From Methylotenera_A sp044228245 (GTDB taxonomy: Bacteria > Pseudomonadota > Gammaproteobacteria > Burkholderiales > Methylophilaceae): DNA of 64,000 bases. The notes below the pieces were generated by a model. It searched no databases. It was not told where the DNA came from and worked only from the letters and a program-made list of their open reading frames with translations. Made by a program: the position numbers and the translations under genes. Below are positions 1 to 8,017 of the stretch, piece by piece (positions within the stretch are counted from its first letter, which is position 1; each line of letters begins with the position of its first letter). Location of the stretch: assembly GCA_044228245.1 (NCBI GenBank), contig JBGAVG010000001.1:186001-250000 (forward strand), read 5' to 3'.

Positions 1-723
1 TTCGCCATGATCATCATCACCGCACTCTATATGGCGGCAGCCGGGGTCAACATTTACATCCCCAGACTGCCTATCGACCATAAGCTGCCAAAGAAGAACC
101 CGCTATTCATGCTGCAGGATTTCTGGCATTCATTCAAAGCATTGTGGCGGGATACCCAAGGGCAGGTTTCACTGGCCGTGACCACGCTGTTTTGGGGGGC
201 AGGTGCAACCTTGCGCCTGGTTGTGATCACCTGGGCCGCCAGTGCGCTCAACTTTGGGCTGGAGCAAGCCACGCAGCTCATGGCACTGCTGGCGGTAGGC
301 ATTGCAGTAGGTTCTGTTTTCGCAGCACGTTATATCAGGCTGGAAGAGTCCACCAGGGTACTGCCGGCTGGTATTATCATGGGGGTATTGGTGGTCGCGA
401 TGGCTTTCGTACAGGACTGGAGATTGGCCGCCGGGCTCCTGTTCATCATCGGCGCCCTGGCTGGTTTCTTCGTTGTACCTCTGAATGCCTTGCTACAGCA
501 CCGAGGGCACGAGCTGATCGGCGCCGGACACTCGATTGCAGTGCAGAACTTCAACGAACATATCGGGATTCTGCTGCTGCTGGGCGCCTATCTGCTGATG
601 GTCAAGGCCGAGATTTCCATCCATCTTATCGTCATCATATTCGGGCTGTTTGTCAGCGGGTGCATGACGATCATCTATCGTCGCTATCGGTTGATAAAGA
701 TAGTAAATCCCCTGCCGGATTGA
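1..723 (+). CDS. lplT: Lysophospholipid transporter LplT, C-terminal part (gene starts before the window)
   Basis: The reading frame is open from base 1, so the N-terminal half lies outside the window. The visible part (about 240 residues) is strongly hydrophobic with around six membrane segments. It contains a conserved LplT signature near its end (GAGHSIAVQNFNEHIG), which separates it from other major facilitator transporters. LplT flips lysophosphatidylethanolamine across the inner membrane for re-acylation; in many bacteria it sits with or is fused to the acyltransferase Aas, which may lie upstream. The downstream gene is convergent. The stop codon lies inside a 9-bp inverted repeat. Confidence 0.85.
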   Translation, partial: FAMIIITALYMAAAGVNIYIPRLPIDHKLPKKNPLFMLQDFWHSFKALWRDTQGQVSLAVTTLFWGAGATLRLVVITWAASALNFGLEQATQLMALLAVGIAVGSVFAARYIRLEESTRVLPAGIIMGVLVVAMAFVQDWRLAAGLLFIIGALAGFFVVPLNALLQHRGHELIGAGHSIAVQNFNEHIGILLLLGAYLLMVKAEISIHLIVIIFGLFVSGCMTIIYRRYRLIKIVNPLPD

Positions 724-732
724 CAGGGGATT
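706..732. terminator. Stem-loop between lplT and ndh, possible bidirectional terminator
   Basis: A perfect 9-bp inverted repeat (AATCCCCTG / CAGGGGATT, 9-nt loop) covers the lplT stop codon and lies between two convergent genes. There is no clear T-run on either side, so intrinsic termination is plausible but not certain. Confidence 0.4.
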
Positions 733-752
733 CATATGCTATCACGCGCCTC

Positions 753-2090
753 TTAATGCAGTTTTACGTGCGCTTCTGTGCGGCGCGTAATCATCCTGGC
801 TAATGTTTGCAGGAACACTGTAAAGAATCCATGCAGCGCCATTAAATGCATCTTGTAAAGCGATTGGTACATCAATCGTGCAAACAAGCCTTCAATATAC
901 ATACTGCCACCGGCAATCGCCCCCATCAGGCTGCCCACAGTGGAATATCTGCCCAAATTGACCAGCGAACCATAATCGCGATAATGGTAGTCAGGCAGAT
1001 TATGTTTATTTGCCACGCGTTTTTTTATCGTCTTGACCAGCATTGAAGCCTGCTGATGTGCAGCTTGCGCACGCGGCGGCACATTGCCATCATGCCCTAG
1101 CCACGGACATGCCGCACAATCACCAAAAGCAAAAATATTGTCATCCATGGTGGTTTGAAGCGTCTGTCTAACCACCAATTGATTAATGCGATTGGTTTCC
1201 AGGCCGGCAAGGTCCTTCAGGAAATCCGGCGCCTTGATGCCTGCTGCCCAAACAACCAGTTCGGAAGGAATAAACCGGCCACTATGTGTATGAATGCCCT
1301 TATTGCTGACTTCAGTGACGCGCTCGCCGGTGAAAATATGTACACGCAACTTCCTAAGCTCCAGATCAACCGCCATCGATAACTTAGGCGGCAGCGCCGG
1401 TAACAGACGGTCACTGGCCTCAATAATAGAAATCTTGATATCGCGGTCTGCATCGATCTTGTCTAAACCGTAGGCGGTCAATTCTCGTGTCGTATTATGC
1501 AGCTCTGCGGCCAGCTCAACTCCCGTTGCGCCTGCACCCACGATGACTACTTCCAGCTGCCCTGGCTGCACTGGCGCGGCCTGCGTATGTGCCCGCAGCA
1601 AGGCATTATGCAAGCGCCGATGAAACTTTTCCGCCTGGCCTTGCGTGTCCAGCGCAATGGAATGCTCTCGAGCACCTTTAATACCGAAATCATTGGTCGT
1701 ACTGCCTATGGCGATCACCAAAGTATCATACTTAAAAGAGCGGCGCGGAATCACTTCGATACCGTCTTCATCATGATATGGCGCGACATACACTTCTTTT
1801 TCTGCGCGATTCAGTCCATCCATGCGGCCTAACCTGAATCGGAAGTGATGCCAGTGCGCCTGCGCAAGATACTCCAGTTCATGCTTATCCGGATTCATGC
1901 TGCCGGCCGCGATTTCATGCAGCAAGGGCTTCCAGACATGCGTTCGCGTGCTGTCAATCAATGTAATTGCGGCTTTCTTACTTTTTCCCAGACTATCACC
2001 CAGCCTGGTTGCCAGCTCTAGACCGCCAGCCCCGCCGCCTACTATCACAATATGATGCAATGATTTATTTTCGGTATTTTCCAAGAGCAA
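753..2090 (-). CDS. ndh: Type II NADH dehydrogenase (NAD(P)/FAD-dependent oxidoreductase)
   Basis: A non-proton-pumping NADH:quinone oxidoreductase on the inner face of the cytoplasmic membrane. Two dinucleotide-binding motifs are visible: GGGAGG near residue 19 (FAD) and GAGATGVELAAEL near residue 187 (NADH). A later GDCAA motif completes the FAD fold. At 445 residues it matches the NDH-2 family, and its C-terminal 50 residues are amphipathic, as expected for membrane attachment. No ATG lies upstream of the FAD motif. The start must be a TTG at 2090 or, with better spacing from an AAGG ribosome site, the TTG at 2084. It is a lone minus-strand gene, separated from the cytochrome gene by a terminator-like hairpin. 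Confidence 0.85.
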   Translation of the reverse strand: MLLENTENKSLHHIVIVGGGAGGLELATRLGDSLGKSKKAAITLIDSTRTHVWKPLLHEIAAGSMNPDKHELEYLAQAHWHHFRFRLGRMDGLNRAEKEVYVAPYHDEDGIEVIPRRSFKYDTLVIAIGSTTNDFGIKGAREHSIALDTQGQAEKFHRRLHNALLRAHTQAAPVQPGQLEVVIVGAGATGVELAAELHNTTRELTAYGLDKIDADRDIKISIIEASDRLLPALPPKLSMAVDLELRKLRVHIFTGERVTEVSNKGIHTHSGRFIPSELVVWAAGIKAPDFLKDLAGLETNRINQLVVRQTLQTTMDDNIFAFGDCAACPWLGHDGNVPPRAQAAHQQASMLVKTIKKRVANKHNLPDYHYRDYGSLVNLGRYSTVGSLMGAIAGGSMYIEGLFARLMYQSLYKMHLMALHGFFTVFLQTLARMITRRTEAHVKLH

Positions 2091-2129
2091 ACCTTAAATT
2101 AAATAGACTATTAATGAAACAGAAAAATA

Positions 2130-2164
2130 TAACAAAACGGCTGCTGTAATTATACAGCAGCCGT
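2130..2164 (-). terminator. Hairpin terminator after the lipoprotein cytochrome gene
   Basis: A 12-bp perfect stem (ACGGCTGCTGTA / TACAGCAGCCGT, 4-nt loop, 2137-2164) lies 68 bases downstream of the cytochrome stop codon. On the minus strand it is followed by TTTTGTT. Its sequence closely resembles the hairpin at 2869-2900 behind the paralogous cytochrome gene. Confidence 0.65.
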
Positions 2165-2232
2165 CTAAGTTAGTTTGCTATTACAGCACCAAGGGCATCA
2201 AACAACTTGGTTGATTAGCACGAATTAACCAA

Positions 2233-2835
2233 TTATTTTAACCAGGTTTTTTCGCCATCACCTAAGTACTGAGTGCGAATATATGCAATCACCTTAAGTA
2301 TCTGATCCGTCGACAAGCCGTCGCCAGTATGACCTGGCAACTGGTTGTGCCAGACAAACATCGTACCGCCTGAAACTCCTGGGGTGCCACCGGCGATGGT
2401 TTCAAACATGCCTTTGTCAGTCGCGTTTTTAGCATAAACCCATTTCTGGTCGAACGCACCTTGACCGCCTTGCGTGTTTTTGCTGAGTGATGGCGCCATA
2501 ATGCCTTCTAATTTACCGCCGTGGCAGCCAGTGCAGTTGTTAAAGTTATACTCTCGCTTACCTTTTTTAGCCGCCTCTGCATCTGCCGCATAGATCTTTG
2601 TGTATGGGTTTACGCAAGTCTCCAAGAATTGTTTAGCTTCTGGGGTATCTGTATCCACCACTTTAATTGGTAAAGGTTTATTGTCTACTGTCGAAACCAA
2701 CTCACATTTACCTGCAGAGGCTGTTGCTGCCGGCGCGGAGGAATCTGCCGCGCCCGTGCCTGCGTCTTTTTTATCGCATGCCACCAATGCCGATAACATC
2801 AAAGCCAACACCATGCTTAATCTCAATTGCTTCAT
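2233..2835 (-). CDS. c-type cytochrome, methanol-metabolism family, lipoprotein form
   Basis: A 200-residue electron-transfer protein with one heme site (CTGCH, residues 101-105). The N-terminus has a lipobox (LVAC, Cys20) followed by a low-complexity Ala/Ser linker, so it is probably a membrane-anchored periplasmic lipoprotein. Two further cysteines (about 44 and 74) match the four-cysteine layout of the methanol-metabolism cytochrome family. From about residue 44 it is nearly identical to the protein encoded at 2946-3503, so the pair is a recent tandem duplication in which only the export and anchoring part differs. It is a likely electron acceptor for, or downstream of, XoxF. Which of the two plays the XoxG role cannot be told from sequence. 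Confidence 0.8.
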   Translation of the reverse strand: MKQLRLSMVLALMLSALVACDKKDAGTGAADSSAPAATASAGKCELVSTVDNKPLPIKVVDTDTPEAKQFLETCVNPYTKIYAADAEAAKKGKREYNFNNCTGCHGGKLEGIMAPSLSKNTQGGQGAFDQKWVYAKNATDKGMFETIAGGTPGVSGGTMFVWHNQLPGHTGDGLSTDQILKVIAYIRTQYLGDGEKTWLK

Positions 2836-2868
2836 TTCTCATCCCCAAGAAGTATATTTATAAAATAA

Positions 2869-2900
2869 AAACGGCTACTGAAATTATACAGTAGCCGTTT
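2869..2900 (-). terminator. Hairpin terminator after the soluble cytochrome gene
   Basis: A 12-bp perfect stem (AAACGGCTACTG / CAGTAGCCGTTT, 8-nt loop) is followed on the minus strand by TTTTATTTTA. It lies 46 bases after the stop of the 2946-3503 gene and upstream of the second cytochrome gene, so the two cytochromes may be separate transcripts. Confidence 0.7.
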
Positions 2901-2945
2901 TAATTTGTTACATATTAGTTAAATCACATCAGCTTATGGCCAATA

Positions 2946-3503
2946 TTATTTTAACCAGGTTTTTTCACCATCGCCTTTGTACTGGGTACGGATATAAGCG
3001 ATTGCTTTTAATATCTGGTCAGTCGATAAGCCGTCGCCGGTATGACCTGGCAACTGGTTGTGCCAGATAAACATCGTACCGCCTGAAGTACCTGGCGTAC
3101 CGCCAGCAATCGTTTCAAACATGCCTTTGTCAGTCGCGTTTTTAGCATAAACCCACTTGGTATCAAAAGCACCTGTACCACCGTCTTTACGTAATGATGG
3201 AGCCATCACACCTTCAAGCTTACCACCATGGCAACCGGTACAGTTATTATAGTTATATTCTCTCTTACCTTTTTTAGCAGCTTCAGCATCCGCAGCATAA
3301 ATCTTTGTGTACGGGTTTACGCAAGTTTCTAAAAATTGTTTAGCTTCTGGTGTATCTGTATCCACTACTTTAATGCCCAGTGGTTTACCGTCTTTTGTAG
3401 AAACCAAATCACACGCCGCATTTGCTTGAAATGAAAATGCAAGACCTGCCAATGTCAACATAGAAACAAATAAAGTTGACCTAAATGCTTTATTGCCAAA
3501 CAT
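2946..3503 (-). CDS. c-type cytochrome, methanol-metabolism family (XoxG-like), periplasmic form
   Basis: A 185-residue cytochrome with a Sec signal peptide (cleavage near ANA, residue 29) and a single heme motif CTGCH at residues 88-92. Two other cysteines (31 and 61) are shared with its paralogue at 2233-2835. An upstream in-frame start exists at 3557, but the start at 3503 is preferred: GGAG lies 5 bases before this ATG and the signal peptide begins cleanly here. It follows xoxF and xoxJ on the same strand and is the better candidate for the physiological XoxF electron acceptor. That is inference from gene order. It depends on the Ccm system encoded at 17434-23215. Confidence 0.82.
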   Translation of the reverse strand: MFGNKAFRSTLFVSMLTLAGLAFSFQANAACDLVSTKDGKPLGIKVVDTDTPEAKQFLETCVNPYTKIYAADAEAAKKGKREYNYNNCTGCHGGKLEGVMAPSLRKDGGTGAFDTKWVYAKNATDKGMFETIAGGTPGTSGGTMFIWHNQLPGHTGDGLSTDQILKAIAYIRTQYKGDGEKTWLK

Positions 3504-3633
3504 GATATCTCCTAATCTTTTATACAATATGAGCAACGTCTTACAAGCATCTTGCATTGTTTAACGTATGCGTATTTAACGAGCCTCTTTTTACTTGGTT
3601 GACATCAATTCGTCACAAAATAAAATTATAATT

Positions 3634-4596
3634 CTACTCGGTTTTAGGCACGATTGCACCACGTGGTTTATCAGAATTTTCTTTCTTATTTAACAGCACG
3701 GTATCACCCTCTACCACCGGCACATGCGGGATTCCATAATCATTCAGGATCTTCTCGATCTTGTCTTTGTTGCGCTCCAGCGCGGCATCAATCTTGGCCA
3801 TGCGCTCTTTATCCTTTTTGCGCACACCAACTGATATATTCCAGAATTCCTTGCCTTTTGCCTGGCTAACTACATCTGAACTTGTGTATTCCGGGATCAT
3901 TCTGACTTCCATAGGTACTTGGCTGTTTTTTGCAAAATAGCCACCGATCGGACCCCAGGCCACGGCAATGTCAATTTCCTTTTTAGCCAGATCATCAATC
4001 AAATAACTTGGCGGCAAATGTAAGTCACGCTGCATGCGGTAAGGCCGTGCATTTGTAATCAAACCCTTTTCATTCATCGGAATCGTTGCCGGACTTTGAC
4101 CCACAATGCCAATGACCCCTTTACGTAAATCGGGTGAATCCCAATCAGTAATGTTGTAGTTGCTGTCTTTACGCCATACAAACACATGGCCAGAGCGGTA
4201 ATAGGGTTTTGAAGTACGTAGTGCGTCATTATCAGGTGTTGTGCCCATCACCACATCGCAGCGCTTCGCGTTTAAAGTATTGCGCAAGAACCCCATACGG
4301 TCGTACCAGAACTGGTAGGTCAGCTTTAAACCCAAATCCTGGGCCAGCACCTCTGCAATTTTATTCTCAAAACCCTCACCTTTAGCGTTTGAATAAGGCA
4401 TATTGTCCTGGTCAGCACACACCTTAAACTCGGTGCCATCATCCACACGCTGCGGTTCACCACCGCGCCCAGAGTTCAAATCTACATTTGCTATATCATC
4501 TTCAGCGTAACTGACATTTGCTGTGATGGCCAAAACCGTGAATAAACTTGCAAACAACCCCTTAACTAAGCCTGGTTGCCTAATATATTTCAACAT
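3634..4596 (-). CDS. xoxJ: XoxJ-like periplasmic substrate-binding-type protein of methanol dehydrogenase
   Basis: A 320-residue exported protein with a signal peptide ending near SYA (residue 31), followed by a solute-binding-protein fold. Features shared with the quinoprotein dehydrogenase-associated MxaJ/XoxJ family include VCADQDNMPYSN near residue 58 and the CDVVMGTTPDND segment. Family members are thought to help activate or assemble the dehydrogenase rather than to serve an ABC importer; no transporter genes are nearby. It follows xoxF, with a strong terminator in between, so it is either expressed by read-through or from its own promoter. A ribosome site (AAGGAA) precedes the ATG. Confidence 0.85.
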   Translation of the reverse strand: MLKYIRQPGLVKGLFASLFTVLAITANVSYAEDDIANVDLNSGRGGEPQRVDDGTEFKVCADQDNMPYSNAKGEGFENKIAEVLAQDLGLKLTYQFWYDRMGFLRNTLNAKRCDVVMGTTPDNDALRTSKPYYRSGHVFVWRKDSNYNITDWDSPDLRKGVIGIVGQSPATIPMNEKGLITNARPYRMQRDLHLPPSYLIDDLAKKEIDIAVAWGPIGGYFAKNSQVPMEVRMIPEYTSSDVVSQAKGKEFWNISVGVRKKDKERMAKIDAALERNKDKIEKILNDYGIPHVPVVEGDTVLLNKKENSDKPRGAIVPKTE

Positions 4597-4771
4597 TATT
4601 ATTCCTTATAAAAAATGGCGATCCATGATGCCGCCCCAATGCATGAGAGTACAGCTAAAAATAAAAGTTCTTACCCATTAAATTCAACCACAGACATTGT
4701 AGCTAAATTTTCATTTTTAGGCATACTCGCCGGTATATATCTTTTCTCAATGACGACTGATAGCCCTGTAT

Positions 4772-4800
4772 AAAAAAACACCCCACCGAAGTGGGGTGCT
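4772..4800 (-). terminator. Strong intrinsic terminator after xoxF
   Basis: On the minus strand an 8-bp GC-rich stem (CACCCCAC / GTGGGGTG, tetraloop TTCG) is followed by seven T residues. It sits 61 bases past the xoxF stop and before xoxJ, suggesting that xoxF is transcribed in excess over the accessory genes. Confidence 0.88.
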
Positions 4801-4860
4801 TATTTGGTACTAACTTGTATTAGCTACTAATTAGACTATATAAATAAACTACAGGTCTAA

Positions 4861-6738
4861 TTACAGGCTGAATACTGTCAATGCACCGCCGCCAGGAGCA
4901 GCGTTGTATTTAGTTAGTTCTGCATAACCACCAGCAGCACCAAGTGCGTCTGTTGGGTTAGTCATACCAAGGTTCATCGCAACGCCAGCCCAGCCACCGA
5001 TACCTGATAGCACGCCAACGTGTTGTTTACCTTTGTGACCGTATGTGAATGCATTACCAATCACGCCAGAACCCACTTGGAATTTCCAGAGTTCTTTACC
5101 TGATTGTGCATCCAATGCTTTAAACCAACGATCCAAAGTACCGTAGAACACCAAGTTTGAAGCAGTTGTTAAAGCACCACCCCAAGCAGAGAATTTCTCT
5201 TTGTTGTACCATACTTTTTTGTTGGTCATAGGATCGTAAGCGCCGAAGCCACCCATTACGCCGTCAGGACCAGCAAACATCGTCAATGTAGCACCAACCC
5301 ATGGTTGACCAGCAGTGTATTTAGACTCAACTGGCTCGTATGTCATACATACGTGGTTGAGTGGTGTATACATTAAACCAGTTTTTGGTGAGTAAGCAGC
5401 TGGTTGTTGGTCTTTAGTACCCAATGCAGCTGGGCAAACGCCTTTAGCATTGTAGTCTTGGTGAGTTGAAGCTGTCGCCAGTTTTTGTGGAACGCCAGTT
5501 TTCATGTCAACGCCAGTTGCCCAGTTAACGAATGGGTGTACTTTCTCAGCAGCAACTAATTTACCGTTACCAGCTTGGAATGTGTACGCAAAACCGTTAC
5601 GGTCATGATGCCATGCGTATGTTTTGCCACCTTTGTCGAACAAGATTACTTCGTTGATACCGTCATAATCCCACTCATCGTGCGGAGTCATTTGGTAGCC
5701 CCATTTTGCCATGCCTGAATCTAAATCACGTGCAAAAATAGTCATAGACCATTTGTTGTCGCCTGGACGTACATCTGGGTTCCAAACAGATGGGTTACCT
5801 GTACCGTAGTACAATAGGTTGGTTTTTGCATCATACGGCCACCAGCCCCATGTAGAGCCACCACCATGTTGCCAGCCATCTTTAACTGCTTGTGGTTTCA
5901 ACCATGTACGTGTACCCAGTTCTTTTTCACCGATTTTGATTTCGCCGGCTTTAAGTGCTTCAAAAGAACCACCTTGTTTGTTACCACCGTTGATGTCTTT
6001 GTACACTGACAATGCACTGTATTCTGGTGTATCTTTATTGAAGCCATCACCAATCAACACTTCAGCATCTGGGCCTGTTGAGTAGGCTTTCCATGCCAAT
6101 GAACCGTCTTTAGCGTTGTAAGCTGCCAAGAAGCAACGTACGCCGAACTCAGCACCTGAACAACCAGTGATGATTTTGTCTTTGATCACGTGTGGAGCGT
6201 TGGTGTTAGTAGCGCCAACTTTTGGATCTGTGTTTTGCACTGACCAAACTTTAGCACCGGTTTTTGCGTCCAAAGCAACCAAGTTACCGTCGTTTTGTTG
6301 CAAGTAGATTTTGCCATCGCCGAAACCAAGACCACGGTTTACGTTGTCGCAGCACAATACAGCTTGTACTGATGGGTCTTGTTTAGGGAAATATGACCAT
6401 ACGATTTTTTGATTGTCGTTTAAGTCAAGCGCGTATACGTTGTTTGGGAATGCTGTATGTACATACATCATGTTGCCAACAACCAATGGTGAACCCTCAT
6501 GACCGCGGTTTACACCGGTAGCGAATGTCCAGGCAGCTTTCAGGTTTTTAACGTTACCTTTGTTGATTTGCGCCAGTGTGCTGTAGCCTTGGTTGTTATG
6601 CTGACCACGTGGATGTGCCCAGTTGTTTGCGTCTTTCATTGCTGCTTCTTGGTCTGCAGCTGCTGATGCTACCATTGGCATTGCCACTGATAAACCTGCA
6701 ACTAAACCTAAAGCCAGCTTGATTTTGTTAATTTGCAT
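4861..6738 (-). CDS. xoxF: Lanthanide-dependent PQQ methanol dehydrogenase XoxF
   Basis: A periplasmic quinoprotein of 625 residues that oxidises methanol with PQQ and passes electrons to cytochrome c. The signal peptide ends near ASA (residue 26). Adjacent cysteines at 129-130 match the disulfide ring next to PQQ. The decisive motif is DEWDYDG: Asp357 is the catalytic base and Asp359, two residues on, is the extra acidic residue that marks rare-earth-dependent XoxF enzymes; calcium-dependent MxaF has Ala there. Tryptophan-docking repeats of the eight-bladed propeller are visible. The ATG at 6738 is chosen because GGAG lies 6 bases upstream; the longer in-frame start would lie on that ribosome site. 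Codon use appears restricted, as in a highly expressed gene. Confidence 0.95.
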   Translation of the reverse strand: MQINKIKLALGLVAGLSVAMPMVASAAADQEAAMKDANNWAHPRGQHNNQGYSTLAQINKGNVKNLKAAWTFATGVNRGHEGSPLVVGNMMYVHTAFPNNVYALDLNDNQKIVWSYFPKQDPSVQAVLCCDNVNRGLGFGDGKIYLQQNDGNLVALDAKTGAKVWSVQNTDPKVGATNTNAPHVIKDKIITGCSGAEFGVRCFLAAYNAKDGSLAWKAYSTGPDAEVLIGDGFNKDTPEYSALSVYKDINGGNKQGGSFEALKAGEIKIGEKELGTRTWLKPQAVKDGWQHGGGSTWGWWPYDAKTNLLYYGTGNPSVWNPDVRPGDNKWSMTIFARDLDSGMAKWGYQMTPHDEWDYDGINEVILFDKGGKTYAWHHDRNGFAYTFQAGNGKLVAAEKVHPFVNWATGVDMKTGVPQKLATASTHQDYNAKGVCPAALGTKDQQPAAYSPKTGLMYTPLNHVCMTYEPVESKYTAGQPWVGATLTMFAGPDGVMGGFGAYDPMTNKKVWYNKEKFSAWGGALTTASNLVFYGTLDRWFKALDAQSGKELWKFQVGSGVIGNAFTYGHKGKQHVGVLSGIGGWAGVAMNLGMTNPTDALGAAGGYAELTKYNAAPGGGALTVFSL

Positions 6739-6875
6739 ATTGATCTCCAAAGTTATATTACTAAGGGTTAATTAAAAGTAAACTTGAATTTTGCACCCAA
6801 CTTAAAACAGCTTTCACTGAATCAATTGCCACAAATTTAAGCGTACTTTTCGTCACATTTTTATGTGCGAACTGC

Positions 6876-6904
6876 AATATAAATCAAGTGAATCTTAATT
6901 GCAA
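6876..6904 (-). promoter_or_regulatory. Possible sigma-70 promoter of xoxF
   Basis: On the minus strand TTGCAA and TATATT are separated by exactly 17 bases, about 138 bases upstream of the xoxF start. The rest of 6739-7018 is AT-rich and shows no other convincing element. The call is by eye only. Confidence 0.35.
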
Positions 6905-7018
6905 CACTTTGGTTACAATTTATTTACAAATAATTAAAAAAAAATTTGGTGATTTGATGACGCTTTTTTTACGGTGTAAAATATCCAATAAAATCAAATA
7001 GAAAGATCAAATAGAGAG

Positions 7019-7975
7019 ATGGATCAAGCCAATTACAATTTGTATCCTGAAATCGAACCCTTTAGCAGGAGTTGGTTAAAGGTAAGCGATTTGCATCAGA
7101 TTTATTTTGAAGAATGCGGCAACCCGGAAGGCGCGCCAGTCATCTTTTTACATGGTGGCCCAGGCAGCGGCTGCAACCCGTCGCAACGCCGCTTTTTCGA
7201 CCCGGAACATTACCGGATTATCCTGCTGGATCAACGCGGCTGTGGGCGCAGCACGCCGCTAGGCGAAGTGCGCGAAAACACAATCGATGACCTGGCAAGC
7301 GACATTGACGCTTTGCGCGCGCATTTGAGCATCGCCAAATGGCACGTATTTGGCGGATCCTGGGGCAGCACACTGGCATTGGCATACGCGCTGCAATTTA
7401 CTTCAGCAGTAAAAAGCCTGGTACTGCGGGGCATTTTTCTAAGCCGCCCCACCGAGCTGCACTGGTTTTTAGGTGAAGTTCAATTGTTTTTTCCAGAGCC
7501 ATGGGAAAAGCTATGCGAGTTTCTGCCAGCAGATAAAAGGCATAATCCCATTGATGCTTATGAAGCGCTGGTATTTTCTGATGACACCGCCTTGAGCGTT
7601 CCCGCCGCCATTCGCTGGAACACGTTTGAAAGCAGTATCATGTGTTTGCTCCCCCGAGAACTTAGTAATGACAGTCAAGTCAATGCTGAAATTGAATTGG
7701 CGCGCGCCAGAGTGCAGATACACTATATTCAGAACCACTGCTTTGTGGGGCACCGTGACTTGCTAAAAGAAACAAATCAGAAGCTCGGCCATATTCCCAC
7801 CACGATCATTCAGGGACGTTACGACATGGTGTGCCCGCCGCAAACGGCCTGGGAACTGAAGCGCGCCATGCCGCACGCTGAATTTACGATGGTGGCGGAT
7901 GCAGGACATTCCGCCACTGAATCGGGCATCAGTCGCGCACTGGTTGCTGCAACCGAAAAATTTAAAGCACTATAA
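7019..7975 (+). CDS. pip: Proline iminopeptidase (alpha/beta hydrolase, S33 family)
   Basis: A cytoplasmic peptidase of 318 residues that removes N-terminal proline. It has the oxyanion segment HGGPGSGC, the nucleophile elbow GGSWGS (family form GxSxG), and a late Asp and His (GRYDMV, DAGHS) completing the triad. The N-terminal LYPEIEPF stretch is typical of the family, which supports the start, although only a close GAGAG precedes the ATG. It is transcribed divergently from xoxF. Confidence 0.9.
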   Translation: MDQANYNLYPEIEPFSRSWLKVSDLHQIYFEECGNPEGAPVIFLHGGPGSGCNPSQRRFFDPEHYRIILLDQRGCGRSTPLGEVRENTIDDLASDIDALRAHLSIAKWHVFGGSWGSTLALAYALQFTSAVKSLVLRGIFLSRPTELHWFLGEVQLFFPEPWEKLCEFLPADKRHNPIDAYEALVFSDDTALSVPAAIRWNTFESSIMCLLPRELSNDSQVNAEIELARARVQIHYIQNHCFVGHRDLLKETNQKLGHIPTTIIQGRYDMVCPPQTAWELKRAMPHAEFTMVADAGHSATESGISRALVAATEKFKAL

Positions 7976-8017
7976 TATGTCAAGAATATATAAGGAACAT
8001 TTAACCAGAGAAATCGT

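Noticed and set aside
4861..6738. Calcium-type MxaF or an ethanol dehydrogenase
   Set aside because: The extra Asp two residues after the catalytic Asp marks the lanthanide XoxF type, and XoxJ follows.
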